Shown: positions 30,330 through 40,582, numbered from the stretch's first letter. The stretch is DNA of 64,000 bases from Massilia arenae (GCF_008014745.1 NZ_VPFD01000011.1:62359-126358); one strand, 5' to 3'. Translations and numbers: made by a program. Notes: a model not told the origin generated them from the letters alone.

Positions 30330-30986
30330 TCAGGCCGCCTTTTCTTGCAGCTTCAGCAAATGGTAGTAGACCATGCCCGCCTTGTCGGCGCGCACCACTT
30401 CCCATCCGTCCAGCCAGTCCGGGAGGTCATCGCCCTCGGTCGGCAACGGCGCCTCGGCTTCGGCATATACCATGCCGCCATCAAGCAGCAGCGCCGCGCA
30501 CAGCGGCAGGGTCTTGGCCAGCAGATCCTGTTGATAAGGCGGGTCGAGGAAGATCACGTCGAAGCGCTGGCCGCGGGTGGCCAGGTCTTGCGCCAGGGTC
30601 AGGGCGTCGGCGCGCAGCACGGTGATGTTGTCGGCCTTGAGCTTGTCGCGGTTGGCCTCAAGCTGGCGCACGGCCGGAGCGTGGTTGTCGACCATCGTCA
30701 CCTTCGCCGCGCCGCGGCTGGCAGCCTCGAAGCCGAGCACGCCGGAACCCGCGTACAGGTCGAGAAAAGTAGCTTGCTCCCAGTCGCTGCCGAGCTGGTG
30801 GTTGATCCAGTTGAACACGGTTTCGCGCACGCGGTCTGGCGTGGGACGCAGGCCGAGGGCGTCGACCACGGGTAGCAGGGTGCGTTTCCAGGCGCCGCCG
30901 ATGATGCGGACCTGGTGCTGGGCCATGCGCGGCGCGCCATGGGGTTTGGCGGCCTGGGGCCTTGATTTCATGGACTTTCTTTGCAT
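30330..30986 (-). CDS. rsmD: 16S rRNA m2G966 methyltransferase
   Basis: The product has RIIGGAWKRTLLPV and LRPTPDRVRETVFNWI near the N-terminus. The SAM loop FLDLYAGSGVLGFEAASRGA and the catalytic DVIFLDPPYQQDLL (DPPY) follow. All are diagnostic of RsmD. ATG 30986 (218 aa) is used here; ATG 30971 and a GTG at 30995 are alternatives, and none has a strong Shine-Dalgarno. It methylates N2 of G966 in 16S rRNA. Confidence 0.94.
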   Translation of the reverse strand: MQRKSMKSRPQAAKPHGAPRMAQHQVRIIGGAWKRTLLPVVDALGLRPTPDRVRETVFNWINHQLGSDWEQATFLDLYAGSGVLGFEAASRGAAKVTMVDNHAPAVRQLEANRDKLKADNITVLRADALTLAQDLATRGQRFDVIFLDPPYQQDLLAKTLPLCAALLLDGGMVYAEAEAPLPTEGDDLPDWLDGWEVVRADKAGMVYYHLLKLQEKAA

Positions 30987-31039
30987 GGGCGGCACTATAG
31001 CATGCGGTTTTCCGTGCCTGCGGGGCCGCCCTTTCCTGC

Positions 31040-31933
31040 TTATTTACCTGCCGCCAGTGCCCCGAAATCATTAATCCAGCCTTGCATGCGCTGCTGCGCA
31101 TGGGCCTTCTGCTCCGGCGTCGCCAGTTTGATCGCCGTCAGGATGTATTTCGTCGTGTGGTCGATGCTGGCGTCATAGAAGGCCTTGCGCTCGGGCGACT
31201 CCATGCGTGTGAACAACTCGCGCATCAGGCCTTGCACCTTGGCCGTGGTCTGCTCGCGGTTGAGCTTTTTCTGCTGTACTTCTTGCAGCAGCGCCAGGAT
31301 GCGGCGCTGGCGGTACTGGCGCTCCTCTAACCACTGCTGGTTATCGAGCGGACGCAGGTCGGAGGCGCGGCGCAGGGCGGCCTCCTGCTCGCTGCTGAAG
31401 CGGCCGAACCACAGTTCCATCTGCTCCATCGATTTCTTGAAGCGCGCGCGCTGGCGTTTCTCGACGCTGCCGCTCATGAACTTGCGGCGGTATTCTTCGT
31501 TCTTGTCCTTGAACTTCTTGTCGATATTGGCGATTTGCGCAGGGGTGATCGACATGGCCAGCGTCGTCAGTTCCGGCACCGCGCGCTGGGACAGGCGTTC
31601 GCCGCGCACGCGGATCTCGCGGTAGGCCTGCAATAGGTCGGCCTGGCTCGGGTTGCCAGCCATTCTTTGCTGGAATGTGCCTAATAAAGCGGCATAGTCG
31701 CGCAACTGGGTCTGGCGATGCCATTGGAACAGGCCATTGATGTCGCGCTTGGCGATGTCGGCCTGTTGACCTTCGAAATCGACATAGGAATTCATCCACC
31801 AGTACAGTAAGGTGTCGCCCTGGTTGTACGAAAAGCGAATCGTGCTGCAACCGGCGGCCAGCGCCATCACGGCAATCGCGAATAGCGCTAAGGTGCGCCG
31901 GAACAAGGTATCTCGCATGCTAGAATTTTTCAT
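31040..31933 (-). CDS. DUF6279-like lipoprotein
   Basis: The product (about 297 residues from ATG 31933; ATG 31918 is also possible) has a lipoprotein signal with lipobox LAAGC. The mature part is entirely helical and charged, beginning STIRFSYNQGDTLLYWWMNSYVDF. The YNQ-D-LYWW-YVD pattern matches a family of uncharacterised proteobacterial lipoproteins that I associate with DUF6279. The function is unknown. Its 5' end is divergent from glmU with only 25 bp between start codons, so the promoters must overlap the opposing genes. Confidence 0.7.
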   Translation of the reverse strand: MKNSSMRDTLFRRTLALFAIAVMALAAGCSTIRFSYNQGDTLLYWWMNSYVDFEGQQADIAKRDINGLFQWHRQTQLRDYAALLGTFQQRMAGNPSQADLLQAYREIRVRGERLSQRAVPELTTLAMSITPAQIANIDKKFKDKNEEYRRKFMSGSVEKRQRARFKKSMEQMELWFGRFSSEQEAALRRASDLRPLDNQQWLEERQYRQRRILALLQEVQQKKLNREQTTAKVQGLMRELFTRMESPERKAFYDASIDHTTKYILTAIKLATPEQKAHAQQRMQGWINDFGALAAGK

Positions 31934-31958
31934 ATTTTCAACTTTTTGAGAACGGCTT

Positions 31959-33335
31959 ATGAACGTTGTGATCCTCGCCGCCGGCATGGGAAAGCGCATG
32001 CAATCCGCCCTGCCGAAAGTCCTGCATCCATTGGCTGGTAAGCCGCTGTTGCGCCACGTTATCGATACGGCACGTAGCCTGAGTCCGCAGAAATTATGTG
32101 TGATTTACGGGCACGGCGGCGCAGCGGTGCCCGAGATGGTGTCCGCGCTAGCGCAAGAGACCGGCATTACGATCGATACCGCCCTGCAGCAGCCGCAGCT
32201 GGGCACTGGCCATGCAGTGATGCAGGCGGTGCCGCAACTGGACGATGGCAGCGCCACCCTGGTGCTGTATGGCGACGTGCCGCTGACCACGGTGGACTCG
32301 CTGCGCCGCCTGGTCGAGGCCGCAGGAAGCGACAAGCTGGGCATCCTGACGGTCGAACAGGCCAACCCTTTCGGCCTGGGCCGCATCGTGCGCGAGAACG
32401 GCAAGATCGTGCGCATCGTCGAAGAAAAAGATGCCAGCGAGGCCGAGCGCGCCATCCGCGAAATCAATAGCGGCATCATGGCGATCCCCACCCGCCATCT
32501 CAAGAAGTGGCTGGCGGCGCTGTCCAACAACAATGCCCAGGGCGAGTACTACCTCACCGATATCGTGGCCCAGGCCGTGGCAGATGGTGTGCCGGTCGTG
32601 TCGGCGCACCCGTCGGGCGAATGGGAAGTGGCTGGCGTGAACAGCAAGGTGCAGTTGGCCGAGCTGGAGCGTCGTCATCAATTGAACATCGCCCATGCCC
32701 TGCTGGAAAAAGGCGTGACCTTGATGGATCCGGCACGTATCGATGTGCGCGGTGAACTGATTTGCGGCCGCGATGTCACTATCGACGTCGGCTGCGTGTT
32801 CGAAGGCCGTGTCGAGCTGGCTGACGGCGTAAAGGTCGGCGCCAACTGCGTGCTGGTCGGCGCCACGGTCGGCGCTGGCGCCAACATCAAGCCGTTCTGC
32901 CATATCGAAGGCGCCGTCATTGGCGCCGCCTCGCAGATCGGACCGTATGCGCGCCTGCGTCCGGGCACCGAGCTGGGCGAGGACGTCCATGTGGGTAACT
33001 TCGTCGAGGTCAAGAACAGCACCGTGGCGGCGCACAGCAAGGCCAACCACCTGGCCTATATCGGCGATGCCACCGTCGGCTCGCGCGTGAACATCGGCGC
33101 CGGCGTCATCACCTGCAACTACGACGGCGCCAACAAGTTCCGTACCGTGATCGAGGACGAGGTGTTCGTGGGCAGCGACAGCCAGCTGGTGGCGCCGGTG
33201 ACGATCGGCAAGGGCGCGACCCTGGGCGCCGGGACCACGCTCACCAAGGATGCGCCGGCCGGCAAGCTGACCATTTCGCGGCCCAAGCAAATCACCATCG
33301 AAGGATGGAAGCGTCCGGTGAAAGTGAAGAAGTAA
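31959..33335 (+). CDS. glmU: Bifunctional N-acetylglucosamine-1-phosphate uridylyltransferase / glucosamine-1-phosphate acetyltransferase
   Basis: The 458-residue protein has the uridylyltransferase loop [27 protein letters not shown] at the N-terminus. [14 protein letters not shown] and VLYGDVPLT follow. The C-terminal half is a left-handed beta helix of hexapeptide repeats with the acetyltransferase residues in [25 protein letters not shown]. It acetylates GlcN-1-P and then forms UDP-GlcNAc for peptidoglycan and LPS. It works one step after GlmS, encoded 0.8 kb downstream with an AsnC gene between them. Confidence 0.97.
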   Translation: MNVVILAAGMGKRMQSALPKVLHPLAGKPLLRHVIDTARSLSPQKLCVIYGHGGAAVPEMVSALAQETGITIDTALQQPQLGTGHAVMQAVPQLDDGSATLVLYGDVPLTTVDSLRRLVEAAGSDKLGILTVEQANPFGLGRIVRENGKIVRIVEEKDASEAERAIREINSGIMAIPTRHLKKWLAALSNNNAQGEYYLTDIVAQAVADGVPVVSAHPSGEWEVAGVNSKVQLAELERRHQLNIAHALLEKGVTLMDPARIDVRGELICGRDVTIDVGCVFEGRVELADGVKVGANCVLVGATVGAGANIKPFCHIEGAVIGAASQIGPYARLRPGTELGEDVHVGNFVEVKNSTVAAHSKANHLAYIGDATVGSRVNIGAGVITCNYDGANKFRTVIEDEVFVGSDSQLVAPVTIGKGATLGAGTTLTKDAPAGKLTISRPKQITIEGWKRPVKVKK

Positions 33336-33459
33336 TCCACCGGCTGTCGACAGGGTAATCACAGGAAATAAACAAGATAAACACAGGGTTTTACCGTGCT
33401 TACCCCCTGTCCATCCACCTGGTCTTCCACAATATTATCCACAGGCTGCGGCCTGTGAT

Positions 33460-33930
33460 CTAGACGGCGATCCGGGTGTCGAACTTGCTGCGGTGGGTCG
33501 AAAAATAGGCTTTGACGTTGCGCACATTGGCGTGCGAGGTGAACAACCGGTGCGCTAGCGCATGATAGGCCGGCATGTCGGCAACCTGCACGACCAGCAC
33601 GAAATCGGGTCCTGGCGATACCCGGTAGCACTGCAGCACGGCCGCTTCCCTGGCGGCCAGCTTCTCGAACTCTTCCATGCGCTCGGCGGCCTGCACGTCG
33701 AGCGTGATCTCGACGATGGCGGACAGGCAGCTGCCGACCTTGTCGGGCGCCACGATCGCCACCTGACGCTCGATGACGCCACTTTCCGTCAGCTGCTTTA
33801 CGCGGCGCAGACAAGTCGGTGGCGACACGTGCACAAGGGCCGCCAGTTCGGCGTTCGTATGCGATGCGTCAGTTTGCAAAATATTCAGAATGCGACGATC
33901 GAGGTCGTCGAGGGCAGGTAGTTCTGTCAT
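33460..33930 (-). CDS. Lrp/AsnC-family transcriptional regulator
   Basis: The 156-residue protein has the AsnC HTH (LDDLDRRILNILQTDASHTNAELAALVHVSPPTCLRRVKQLTESGVIERQ) and a RAM domain with SPGPDFVLVVQVADMPAY. It is inserted between glmU and glmS on the opposite strand. It is convergent with glmU and divergent from glmS with a 162-bp AT-rich gap. Its ligand is unknown. The divergent layout makes autoregulation and an effect on glmS possible. Confidence 0.9.
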   Translation of the reverse strand: MTELPALDDLDRRILNILQTDASHTNAELAALVHVSPPTCLRRVKQLTESGVIERQVAIVAPDKVGSCLSAIVEITLDVQAAERMEEFEKLAAREAAVLQCYRVSPGPDFVLVVQVADMPAYHALAHRLFTSHANVRNVKAYFSTHRSKFDTRIAV

Positions 33931-34092
33931 CTTGATGAAATATTCAGTAAATTTTATGATTTTTATGAAACAAGATTTCTTGCTTATGCAGGCATGAAAT
34001 AATCTAACAAAAATAGCCTCGCACTGTAAGCTTATTTCATTCGGATTGCTCTACGATAAGACTCAACAGTTTTTCTATTCGAGAGGTTAGCC

Positions 34093-35922
34093 ATGTGCGG
34101 TATCGTCGGAGCAGTCGCCAAGCGTAATATCACCCCCGTCCTGATCGAGGGCCTGAAACGCCTCGAATACCGGGGTTACGACTCCTGTGGCGTCGCCATC
34201 CACCTCGATGGCCGCCTGACCCGCTCGCGCTCCACCTCGCGCGTGGCCGACCTCGAATCGCAGGTCAAAGAGGCCAGCCTCGATGGCTTCACCGGCATCG
34301 CCCACACGCGCTGGGCCACCCACGGCGCCCCGGCGTCGCACAATGCCCACCCGCACTTCTCGCCGACCGAAGACAATGCGCGCATCGCACTTGTCCACAA
34401 CGGCATTATCGAAAACCACGACGAGCTGCGCGACGAACTCACCAAGCTGGGCTACAAGTTCACGAGCCAGACCGACACCGAGGTCATCGCCCACCTGGTC
34501 GACCACCTGTACACCGGCGACCTGTTCGAGACCGTGCAGCAAGCCGTCAAGCGCCTGCAGGGCGCCTACGCCATCGCCGTGTTCTGCCGCGAAGAACCGC
34601 ACCGCGTGATCGCCGCGCGCCAGGGCTCGCCGCTGATCGTCGGCGTGGGCAAGGACGAGAACTTCGTCGCTTCCGACGCGATGGCGCTGGCCGGCACCAC
34701 CGACCAGATCATCTATCTGGAAGAAGGCGACGTGGTCGACCTGCAACTGGCCCGCTACTGGATCGTCGACGTCGATGGCCGCCCGGTCGAGCGCGAAGTG
34801 AAAACCGTGCACGCCCACACCGGCGCGGCCGAGCTCGGCCCATACCGCCACTATATGCAGAAAGAGATCTTCGAGCAGCCGCGCGTCATCGGCGACACCC
34901 TCGAAGGCGTGACCGGCGTGATGCCGGAACTGTTCGGCGACGGCGCCTACGCCGTGTTCAAGAAGATCGACCGCGTGCTGATCCTGGCCTGCGGTACCAG
35001 CTACTACGCCGGTCTGACCGCCAAGTACTGGATCGAATCGGTGGCCAAGGTGCCGGTCAACGTCGAAATCGCCAGTGAATACCGCTACCGCGACAGCGTG
35101 CCGCACCCCGACACCCTGGTGGTGACCATCTCGCAGAGCGGCGAAACGGCCGACACCCTGGCCGCACTCAAGCACGCACGCAGCCTCGGCATGAACCACA
35201 CGCTGACCATCTGCAACGTCTCGACCAGCGCCATGGTGCGCGAGTGCCAGCTGGCCTACATCACCCGCGCCGGCGTTGAAGTCGGCGTGGCCTCGACCAA
35301 GGCCTTCACTACCCAACTGGCGGCCCTGTTCCTGTTGACCCTGACCCTGGCGCAAGTCAACGGCCGTCTGACCGACGCCGAGGAAGCCGAGCACCTCAAG
35401 ATGATGCGCCACCTGCCGGTCGCCCTGTCGTCGGTGCTGGCGCTCGAGCCGCAGATCATCGCCTGGGCCGAGGAATTCGCGCGCAAGGAGAACGCCCTGT
35501 TCCTGGGCCGCGGCATCCACTACCCGATCGCCCTGGAAGGCGCGCTGAAGCTCAAGGAAATCTCGTACATCCACGCCGAGGCCTACCCGGCCGGCGAACT
35601 GAAGCACGGCCCGCTGGCGCTGGTGACCGAAGAGATGCCGGTGGTAACGATCGCGCCGAACGATGCACTGCTGGAAAAACTGAAATCGAATATGCAGGAA
35701 GTGCGCGCGCGTGGCGGCCAGCTGTACGTGTTCGCCGACGTCGATTCGCGCATCACCTCGGGCGATGGGCTGCACGTGATCCGCCTGCCGGAACACTATG
35801 GCCTGCTGTCGCCGATCCTGCACGTGGCGGCGCTGCAGCTGCTGGCGTATCACACGGCGCTGGCGCGCGGTACCGATGTGGATAAGCCGCGTAATCTGGC
35901 GAAGTCGGTGACGGTCGAGTAA
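34093..35922 (+). CDS. glmS: Glutamine-fructose-6-phosphate aminotransferase (isomerizing)
   Basis: The 609-residue protein starts [12 protein letters not shown], so the catalytic Cys is the residue after Met. The class II glutamine amidotransferase domain (to about 240; [30 protein letters not shown]) is followed by two SIS sugar-isomerase domains. These include [28 protein letters not shown] and [25 protein letters not shown]. It makes glucosamine-6-phosphate, the first committed step to UDP-GlcNAc. No glmS ribozyme signature was recognised in its 162-bp leader. An intrinsic terminator follows. Confidence 0.98.
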   Translation: MCGIVGAVAKRNITPVLIEGLKRLEYRGYDSCGVAIHLDGRLTRSRSTSRVADLESQVKEASLDGFTGIAHTRWATHGAPASHNAHPHFSPTEDNARIALVHNGIIENHDELRDELTKLGYKFTSQTDTEVIAHLVDHLYTGDLFETVQQAVKRLQGAYAIAVFCREEPHRVIAARQGSPLIVGVGKDENFVASDAMALAGTTDQIIYLEEGDVVDLQLARYWIVDVDGRPVEREVKTVHAHTGAAELGPYRHYMQKEIFEQPRVIGDTLEGVTGVMPELFGDGAYAVFKKIDRVLILACGTSYYAGLTAKYWIESVAKVPVNVEIASEYRYRDSVPHPDTLVVTISQSGETADTLAALKHARSLGMNHTLTICNVSTSAMVRECQLAYITRAGVEVGVASTKAFTTQLAALFLLTLTLAQVNGRLTDAEEAEHLKMMRHLPVALSSVLALEPQIIAWAEEFARKENALFLGRGIHYPIALEGALKLKEISYIHAEAYPAGELKHGPLALVTEEMPVVTIAPNDALLEKLKSNMQEVRARGGQLYVFADVDSRITSGDGLHVIRLPEHYGLLSPILHVAALQLLAYHTALARGTDVDKPRNLAKSVTVE

Positions 35923-35950
35923 AGACTGGCGGCGCAAGTCCTGCCAAAAC

Positions 35951-35985
35951 AAAAGCCCATGACCTTCCGGTCCATGGGCTTTTTG
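35951..35985 (+). terminator. Intrinsic terminator after glmS
   Basis: AAAAGCCCATG (35951-35961) pairs perfectly with CATGGGCTTTT (35973-35983), followed by T residues. A-runs on the other side mean it can also end leftward transcription from the FG-GAP gene. Confidence 0.92.
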
Positions 35986-36019
35986 CTGTCGAGTTCACGC
36001 GTTGCCTGGTCAGCTGTCG

Positions 36020-36775
36020 TCAACTTGTGCGCCACGCTTGCCCCAGAAGCTGCTCGTCGCGTGCATCGACCGCCCAATCTCCCAAGCCCGTCCCGTTCGC
36101 CGCCAGCATGGAGGCGCCAAGCGTGTCTCCGCTCAGCTTCAGAATACCGATCCCCCACGGACTGGTCACCAGGATTTCATCGCGGCCGTCCCCATCATAA
36201 TCCGCTGCCAGACCAAATTGGTTGCAGGAACTGTCGAGCAGCCAAGCCCCGAGTTGGGTACCGTTGGGCGCCAGCATGGACGACGTCATCGTATTGCCCG
36301 CCTGTTTCAGTATGCCGATGCCCCAGGCACTGGTGACGAGCAGTTCGACCTTGCCATCCCCATCGTAATCCGCCGCCGGCCCGAAACGATTGGCCCCACC
36401 ATCGACGAGCCAGCCACCGAAGCGCGTGCCGGTAGGCTGCATCATCGGCGCATCCAGCGTTCCTCCCGTCAGCTTCAATAGAGCCAGGCCCCACGCACTG
36501 GTGACCAGGGTTTCGGCACGCCCGTCCCCATCGTAGTCGCCTGCTAGCCCGAACCGGTTGAGCGAGGTGTCGAGCACCCAGCCACCGAAGCGCGTCCCGT
36601 TGGGCGCCATCATGCACGTCTGGAGCGTTCCACCTGCCAGCTTCAGGATGCCGACGCCCCAGGCACTGGAAACCAGGATTTCGTCGCTGCCGTCCCCGTC
36701 ATAATCCGCGTGTTCGCAATCTGGAAGGAGTCGAAAGAGAAATCGTATATGGCTGAACTCATGATTTTCCCCCAT
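36020..36775 (-). pseudogene. FG-GAP/VCBS repeat protein, apparently frameshifted or internally deleted
   Basis: The frame encodes four tandem ~56-residue units of the form DYDGDGRDEILVTSAWG...LKLxGxTL...MMxPNGTRFGGWxLDxxxNxFG. The Ca-binding DxDGDG loops are those of VCBS/FG-GAP propeller repeats, and the DNA period is 168 bp. The ATG at 36775 gives an N-terminus (MGENHEFSHIRFLF) unlike any export or fold signal. A second ATG at 36762, in another frame and preceded by GGGGGA at good spacing, opens MSSAIYDFSFDSFQIANTR, which looks like a genuine N-terminus. A deletion or frameshift between residue ~19 of that frame and the first repeat would explain both. Intact relatives are usually longer. 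Confidence 0.55.
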
Positions 36776-36923
36776 AGCATTTATAGACGAACCAGCCGGA
36801 TAAACAGCGTCGTGTTAATTGTTCGACCAGCGTAGGCGAGGGAGGTTTTCAGGCTGAACCGGCACAGAATCGGTTTTTGTCGCCAGCGCCATCGCCATCC
36901 CAGACTGACGATGCCGATTTCCA

Positions 36924-37670
36924 TCAGCGCATGCCCCCCGAACCCAGGATGATCTCGCCCGTCACCCACCCGGCGTCGTCGGACGCAAGAAAGGCAACGA
37001 TCGGCGCGATGTCCTGCACCTGGCCAACGCGGCCGAGCGGTGTGCGTTCCTCGTTCCAGGCCTGGAAGTCGGATCCGATCGCCCCTGCGGCATGGGTGCC
37101 TTCGGTGTCGACCAGGCCGGGATTCACGGCATTGACCCGGATGCCGCGCGGACCGAGTTCGCGCGCGAGCACACCGGTGATGGTGTCGATCGCACCCTTT
37201 GTGCCGCTGTAGATGGCGCTCTCGGCCGGGAGAACGCTCGTGACGTTCGAACTGATATTGATGATGCTGGCGCCCTCGCCCAGATGCGGCGCGGCGGCGG
37301 CGGCGACCAGCAGCGGGCCGAGAACGTTGATATCGAACTGCTTGCGATAGAGTTCTTCGGTGGTCTCTTCGATCCTGGCGAACTGGTAGATGCCGGAGTT
37401 GTTCACCACAATGTCCAGGCGCCCGAAATGGTCGATCGCCGCCTTCACCAGCGCTTCGACCTCCGTCTTCCTGGTGACGTCCGCGCCCACCGCGATGGCT
37501 TGCCCGCCAGCGGCTTCGATGTCGGCGACCACCTTGTCCGCGCCGTTCCTGCTCGAGGCGTAATTGACGACGACCTTCGCGCCGTCGGCCGCGAGCCGGC
37601 GGGCGATGCCCGCGCCAATTCCTTTTGAAGCGCCCGTCACGATGGCGACCTTGTCTTTCAACTTGTTCAT
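36924..37670 (-). CDS. Short-chain dehydrogenase/reductase (SDR), classical type
   Basis: From ATG 37670 the product has 248 residues. The cofactor loop is VTGASKGIGAGIARRL, followed by VVVNYASS (suggesting NADP), VNNSGIY (the usual NNAG variant) and the catalytic Ser and YSGTK (YxxxK). The C-terminus WVTGEIILGSGGMR is typical of SDRs. Members reduce ketones or oxidise alcohols; the substrate is unknown. It is divergent from a LysR regulator with a 127-bp gap containing the palindrome ACAATATTGT, a common regulator-target arrangement. Confidence 0.9.
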   Translation of the reverse strand: MNKLKDKVAIVTGASKGIGAGIARRLAADGAKVVVNYASSRNGADKVVADIEAAGGQAIAVGADVTRKTEVEALVKAAIDHFGRLDIVVNNSGIYQFARIEETTEELYRKQFDINVLGPLLVAAAAAPHLGEGASIINISSNVTSVLPAESAIYSGTKGAIDTITGVLARELGPRGIRVNAVNPGLVDTEGTHAAGAIGSDFQAWNEERTPLGRVGQVQDIAPIVAFLASDDAGWVTGEIILGSGGMR

Positions 37671-37731
37671 GTTTTGATATCCCAATAAGGCTGGCCTGGA
37701 CCAGCAAGGTTGAGACGCCATGGTGACCCCT

Positions 37732-37741
37732 ACAATATTGT
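37732..37741. promoter_or_regulatory. Palindrome ACAATATTGT in the SDR-LysR divergent region
   Basis: A perfect 10-bp palindrome 62 bp upstream of the SDR start and 57 bp upstream of the LysR start. A second imperfect inverted repeat, TGTA-N9-TACA, lies near 37759-37775. Either could be the LysR operator. Confidence 0.4.
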
Positions 37742-37797
37742 TTGAGAACTGCCATCCATGTATATTCCAAGTACATTTTTGAACGGGTAGCCACGAC

Positions 37798-38667
37798 ATG
37801 GAATGGAACGACGTCCGCATCTTCCTGGCGGTAGTACGCAGCGGCTCGTTCGGCGAAGCCGCCCGCACGCTGGGCGTGAGCCATCCGACCGTCGGTCGCC
37901 GGATCAAGGCGCTCGAAGACGAGGCCGAGCAGGCGCTGTTTCGCCGCACCAGGGATGGACTGGTTCTCACGGATGCCGGGGATGGCGTGCTGGCGCTGGC
38001 GGAATCCATGGAAAATTCCGCGCTGGCCATGGAAAGACGTTTGGCGGGCAATCACGAACGCCTCGAGGGCATTCTGCGGATATCTTCGGCAGAGTGGTTT
38101 GCAGGCTATGTCCTGGCACCTGTCCTGGCCGAACTGACGCACCGCCATCCGGCCGTCGTGCCGGAAGTCATTGCCAGCTACCGCTTGCTCGATCTGTCGC
38201 GGCGCGAGGCCGATGTGGCGTTTCGCCTCGTTCCTTTCAGCGAACCGGACATCGTCCAGCGCCGTCTGATGAGCATCCCATACGGTCTGTATGGCTCGGC
38301 CGATACCGCATCCGCACTGCAGGCCGATCCGGCGTCGGTGGGGCTGATCCTGATGAATACGGCGCAGTCGCACTTTCCGGATGTCGCCTGGCTGCTCGAC
38401 AGGTTTCCTTCATCGCGGCGCGTGTTCACCAGCACGAGCCGGGCCGTCCAGGCACAGATGTGCCTGCAAGGCATGGGTATTGCAGTGCTGCCAAGGCCGC
38501 TTGGCGATGCGCTATCTGGATTGCAGCGCATCGACATGCCGGATCAGCCCCCGAGCCGGGATATCTGGGTGGGCTACCACCACGACCTGCGGCATATGGA
38601 TCGCCTGCGGGCGATGCTGGATATCGCCGATACCATGCTGTCGAATGCCGCGACCGTAACGACATGA
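37798..38667 (+). CDS. LysR-family transcriptional regulator
   Basis: The 289-residue protein begins EWNDVRIFLAVVRSGSFGEAARTLGVSHPTVGRRIKALEDE, a LysR HTH of the subgroup in which 'HPTVGRRI' replaces the usual 'QPAVSRQI'. A shorter effector domain follows. The ligand is unknown. It is divergent from the SDR gene and probably controls it. It is followed 105 bp later by the amidohydrolase cluster. Confidence 0.9.
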   Translation: MEWNDVRIFLAVVRSGSFGEAARTLGVSHPTVGRRIKALEDEAEQALFRRTRDGLVLTDAGDGVLALAESMENSALAMERRLAGNHERLEGILRISSAEWFAGYVLAPVLAELTHRHPAVVPEVIASYRLLDLSRREADVAFRLVPFSEPDIVQRRLMSIPYGLYGSADTASALQADPASVGLILMNTAQSHFPDVAWLLDRFPSSRRVFTSTSRAVQAQMCLQGMGIAVLPRPLGDALSGLQRIDMPDQPPSRDIWVGYHHDLRHMDRLRAMLDIADTMLSNAATVTT

Positions 38668-38772
38668 TCGGATCGTGCTGCAAACAGCAAGAATGGTCAG
38701 TGACCGTGCTGGACCGTATCGGTAACCTCTCCTCATTCAATGTACTTTCAATCCATCGAATGGGGAGCAGCA

Positions 38773-40581
38773 GTGAAGTCAATTTTATTCATCGGTCTCA
38801 TGGTATTAAGTGGCTTGAACAACGCCCTCGCGCAAGCCAGCCAGGAAACGCCAGGCGCCGACCTGATCGTCCATAACGCCAGGATCCACACCGGCAATCC
38901 GGCCCAACCTGCCGCCTCCGCCGTCGCCGTCAAGAACGGCCGCATCTACTCGGTCGGCACCGATGCCGAAGTGCTGGGCCTCAAAAACGCCAACACGAAG
39001 ATCATCGACTCGCGCGGTCGCCGCCTCATCCCGGGCATCATCGATGCCCACACCCACGTGCTCAACGAACTCGGCTACAACTACACCCTGCGTTGGGATG
39101 GCGTGCCGACGCTGCGCCGGGCCCTGCAAATGCTGAGCGAGCAGGCCAAGCGCACCCCGAAAGGCCAATGGGTAAAAGTGGTCGGCGGCTGGTCGCCCTA
39201 CCAGTTCGAGGAGAATCGCTTCCCCACCATGGACGAACTGCGCAAGGCCGTCCCCAACCACCCTTTGATCGTGCAGTACGCCTACAACCGCGGCTTCATG
39301 AACCAGCTGGCGATGGATGCCTTCGGCGTGGGTACCGACAAGTTCCCCAACCTGCCCGGCACCGAGCTGGAAAAGGATGCGCAAGGCCGCTACACCGGTG
39401 TGGTCCACGGCTACACCTTCACCTTCATCGCCATGGAAACCATGGTCCCCCAGCTCACCCCGGACGAGGAAGTGAGCTCGCTGGTCCAGATTGTCCATAG
39501 TCTCAACCGCGTCGGGGTCACGTCCATCGTCGATGCGGGCACGGGCTTCCGTGGCTATCCCAAGGCCGTGCGCACCGTGGACGCCCTCGCGCGCGACAAC
39601 CGCCTCAACATCCGCATGCCCTTCATGGACATCCAGTTCGGCGATGGCGCTGACTTCAACGTGGTCGATGCGCAGATCACGGCGATCACGAAGACGGCGC
39701 CGATCGCTCCCGGCCACAACCTGCACCCGCACCTGGCCCATGGCCACTCCTACCAGGGCGCCGGCGAGCTGCTGTCGGTGGAAGTGCACGACCACGAGAA
39801 CTTCGACCGTCCAACGCTCATCATCGAGCCGGCCAAGATGCATCAACTGGTCGAGCGCGATATCTCCAAGCTGGTCCAGCGACGCATTCCCTTCCGCGAG
39901 CACATCACCTACGACGAGAACATCACGCCCTTCCTCGATGCGCTCGAAAAGCTCAACCAGAAGATGCCGCTCGACGGCCTGCGCTGGAGCCTCGAACACG
40001 CCGAGACCATCAGCCCGGCCAATATCGCACGGGTGAAGGCACTGGGCGGCGGCATCGCCCTGGACACCAAGATGGCGCTGCACGGCGACAGCTTCGTCAA
40101 GACCCACGGCCGCGACAAGGCATTGCAGACCCCGCGCCTGCGCCATCTCGTCGACAGCGGGATCCCGCTGGCCATGACCACCGACGCCTTCCGCGCCGCC
40201 TCGTTCAATCCGTGGATCGGCATCAGCTGGATGGTGTCCGGGAAGTCGATCTCCGGCGCCGAAATCCTGGCCAAGGACAACCGCCTCACACGTGAAGAAG
40301 CCTTGAGGCTGTTCACGCGGAATGCGGCGTGGTTCATCAGCACCGAATCCGAGATGGGCATGATCGCCCCCGGCCACCTCGCCGACTTCGCGCTGCTGGA
40401 CCGGGATTACTTTGCGGTGCCGGAAGCCCAGATCAAGTCCATTTCCTCGGTCCTGACCGTGATGGATGGCCGGGTGGTGTACGGCGCCCAGGATTACGGG
40501 TCGCTGACGCCGGTACTGCCCGAGATCCTGCCTGCCTGGTCACCGATCAAGCACTTCGGCGGCTACTACCAGGCTCGGTGA
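38773..40581 (+). CDS. Exported amidohydrolase, YtcJ-like (Amidohydro_3)
   Basis: GTG 38773 is preferred over ATG 38740. It follows GGGGAG at 5 bp and gives a proper signal peptide (KSILFIGLMVLSGLNNALAQ). The 602-residue product has the composite metal-dependent hydrolase layout: LIVHNARIHTGNPAQPAASAVAVKNGRI, then IPGIIDAHTHVLNELG (HxH ligands). Later metal and active-site regions are SLEHAETI, PLAMTTDAFRA and a C-terminal APGHLADFALLDRDYF strand. The family cleaves amide or formamide bonds; the substrate is unknown. The next gene starts 1 bp after its stop, so coupling is likely. Confidence 0.87.
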   Translation: MKSILFIGLMVLSGLNNALAQASQETPGADLIVHNARIHTGNPAQPAASAVAVKNGRIYSVGTDAEVLGLKNANTKIIDSRGRRLIPGIIDAHTHVLNELGYNYTLRWDGVPTLRRALQMLSEQAKRTPKGQWVKVVGGWSPYQFEENRFPTMDELRKAVPNHPLIVQYAYNRGFMNQLAMDAFGVGTDKFPNLPGTELEKDAQGRYTGVVHGYTFTFIAMETMVPQLTPDEEVSSLVQIVHSLNRVGVTSIVDAGTGFRGYPKAVRTVDALARDNRLNIRMPFMDIQFGDGADFNVVDAQITAITKTAPIAPGHNLHPHLAHGHSYQGAGELLSVEVHDHENFDRPTLIIEPAKMHQLVERDISKLVQRRIPFREHITYDENITPFLDALEKLNQKMPLDGLRWSLEHAETISPANIARVKALGGGIALDTKMALHGDSFVKTHGRDKALQTPRLRHLVDSGIPLAMTTDAFRAASFNPWIGISWMVSGKSISGAEILAKDNRLTREEALRLFTRNAAWFISTESEMGMIAPGHLADFALLDRDYFAVPEAQIKSISSVLTVMDGRVVYGAQDYGSLTPVLPEILPAWSPIKHFGGYYQAR

Positions 40582-40582
40582 G

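Noticed and set aside
33435-33443. TTATCCACA in the glmU-asnC gap
   Set aside because: It is intergenic, but a lone box with no partner module. It was noted and not treated as part of an origin.
34021-34092. glmS ribozyme or riboswitch upstream of glmS
   Set aside because: The leader is short and AT-rich, and shows none of the pseudoknot core elements I would recognise. Proteobacteria usually control glmS differently.
35877-35885. Perfect DnaA box inside the end of glmS
   Set aside because: It is a single copy in a conserved coding region ([15 protein letters not shown]) with no neighbouring boxes.
34087-35952. 621-codon open frame antisense to glmS
   Set aside because: It mirrors glmS codon for codon on the opposite strand, with His/Gln/Arg-rich composition typical of GC-rich shadow frames.
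36781-38373. 530-codon minus-strand frame across the SDR and LysR genes
   Set aside because: It is low-complexity Arg/Gly/His-rich text, a shadow of the SDR gene in another frame and of lysR on the other strand.
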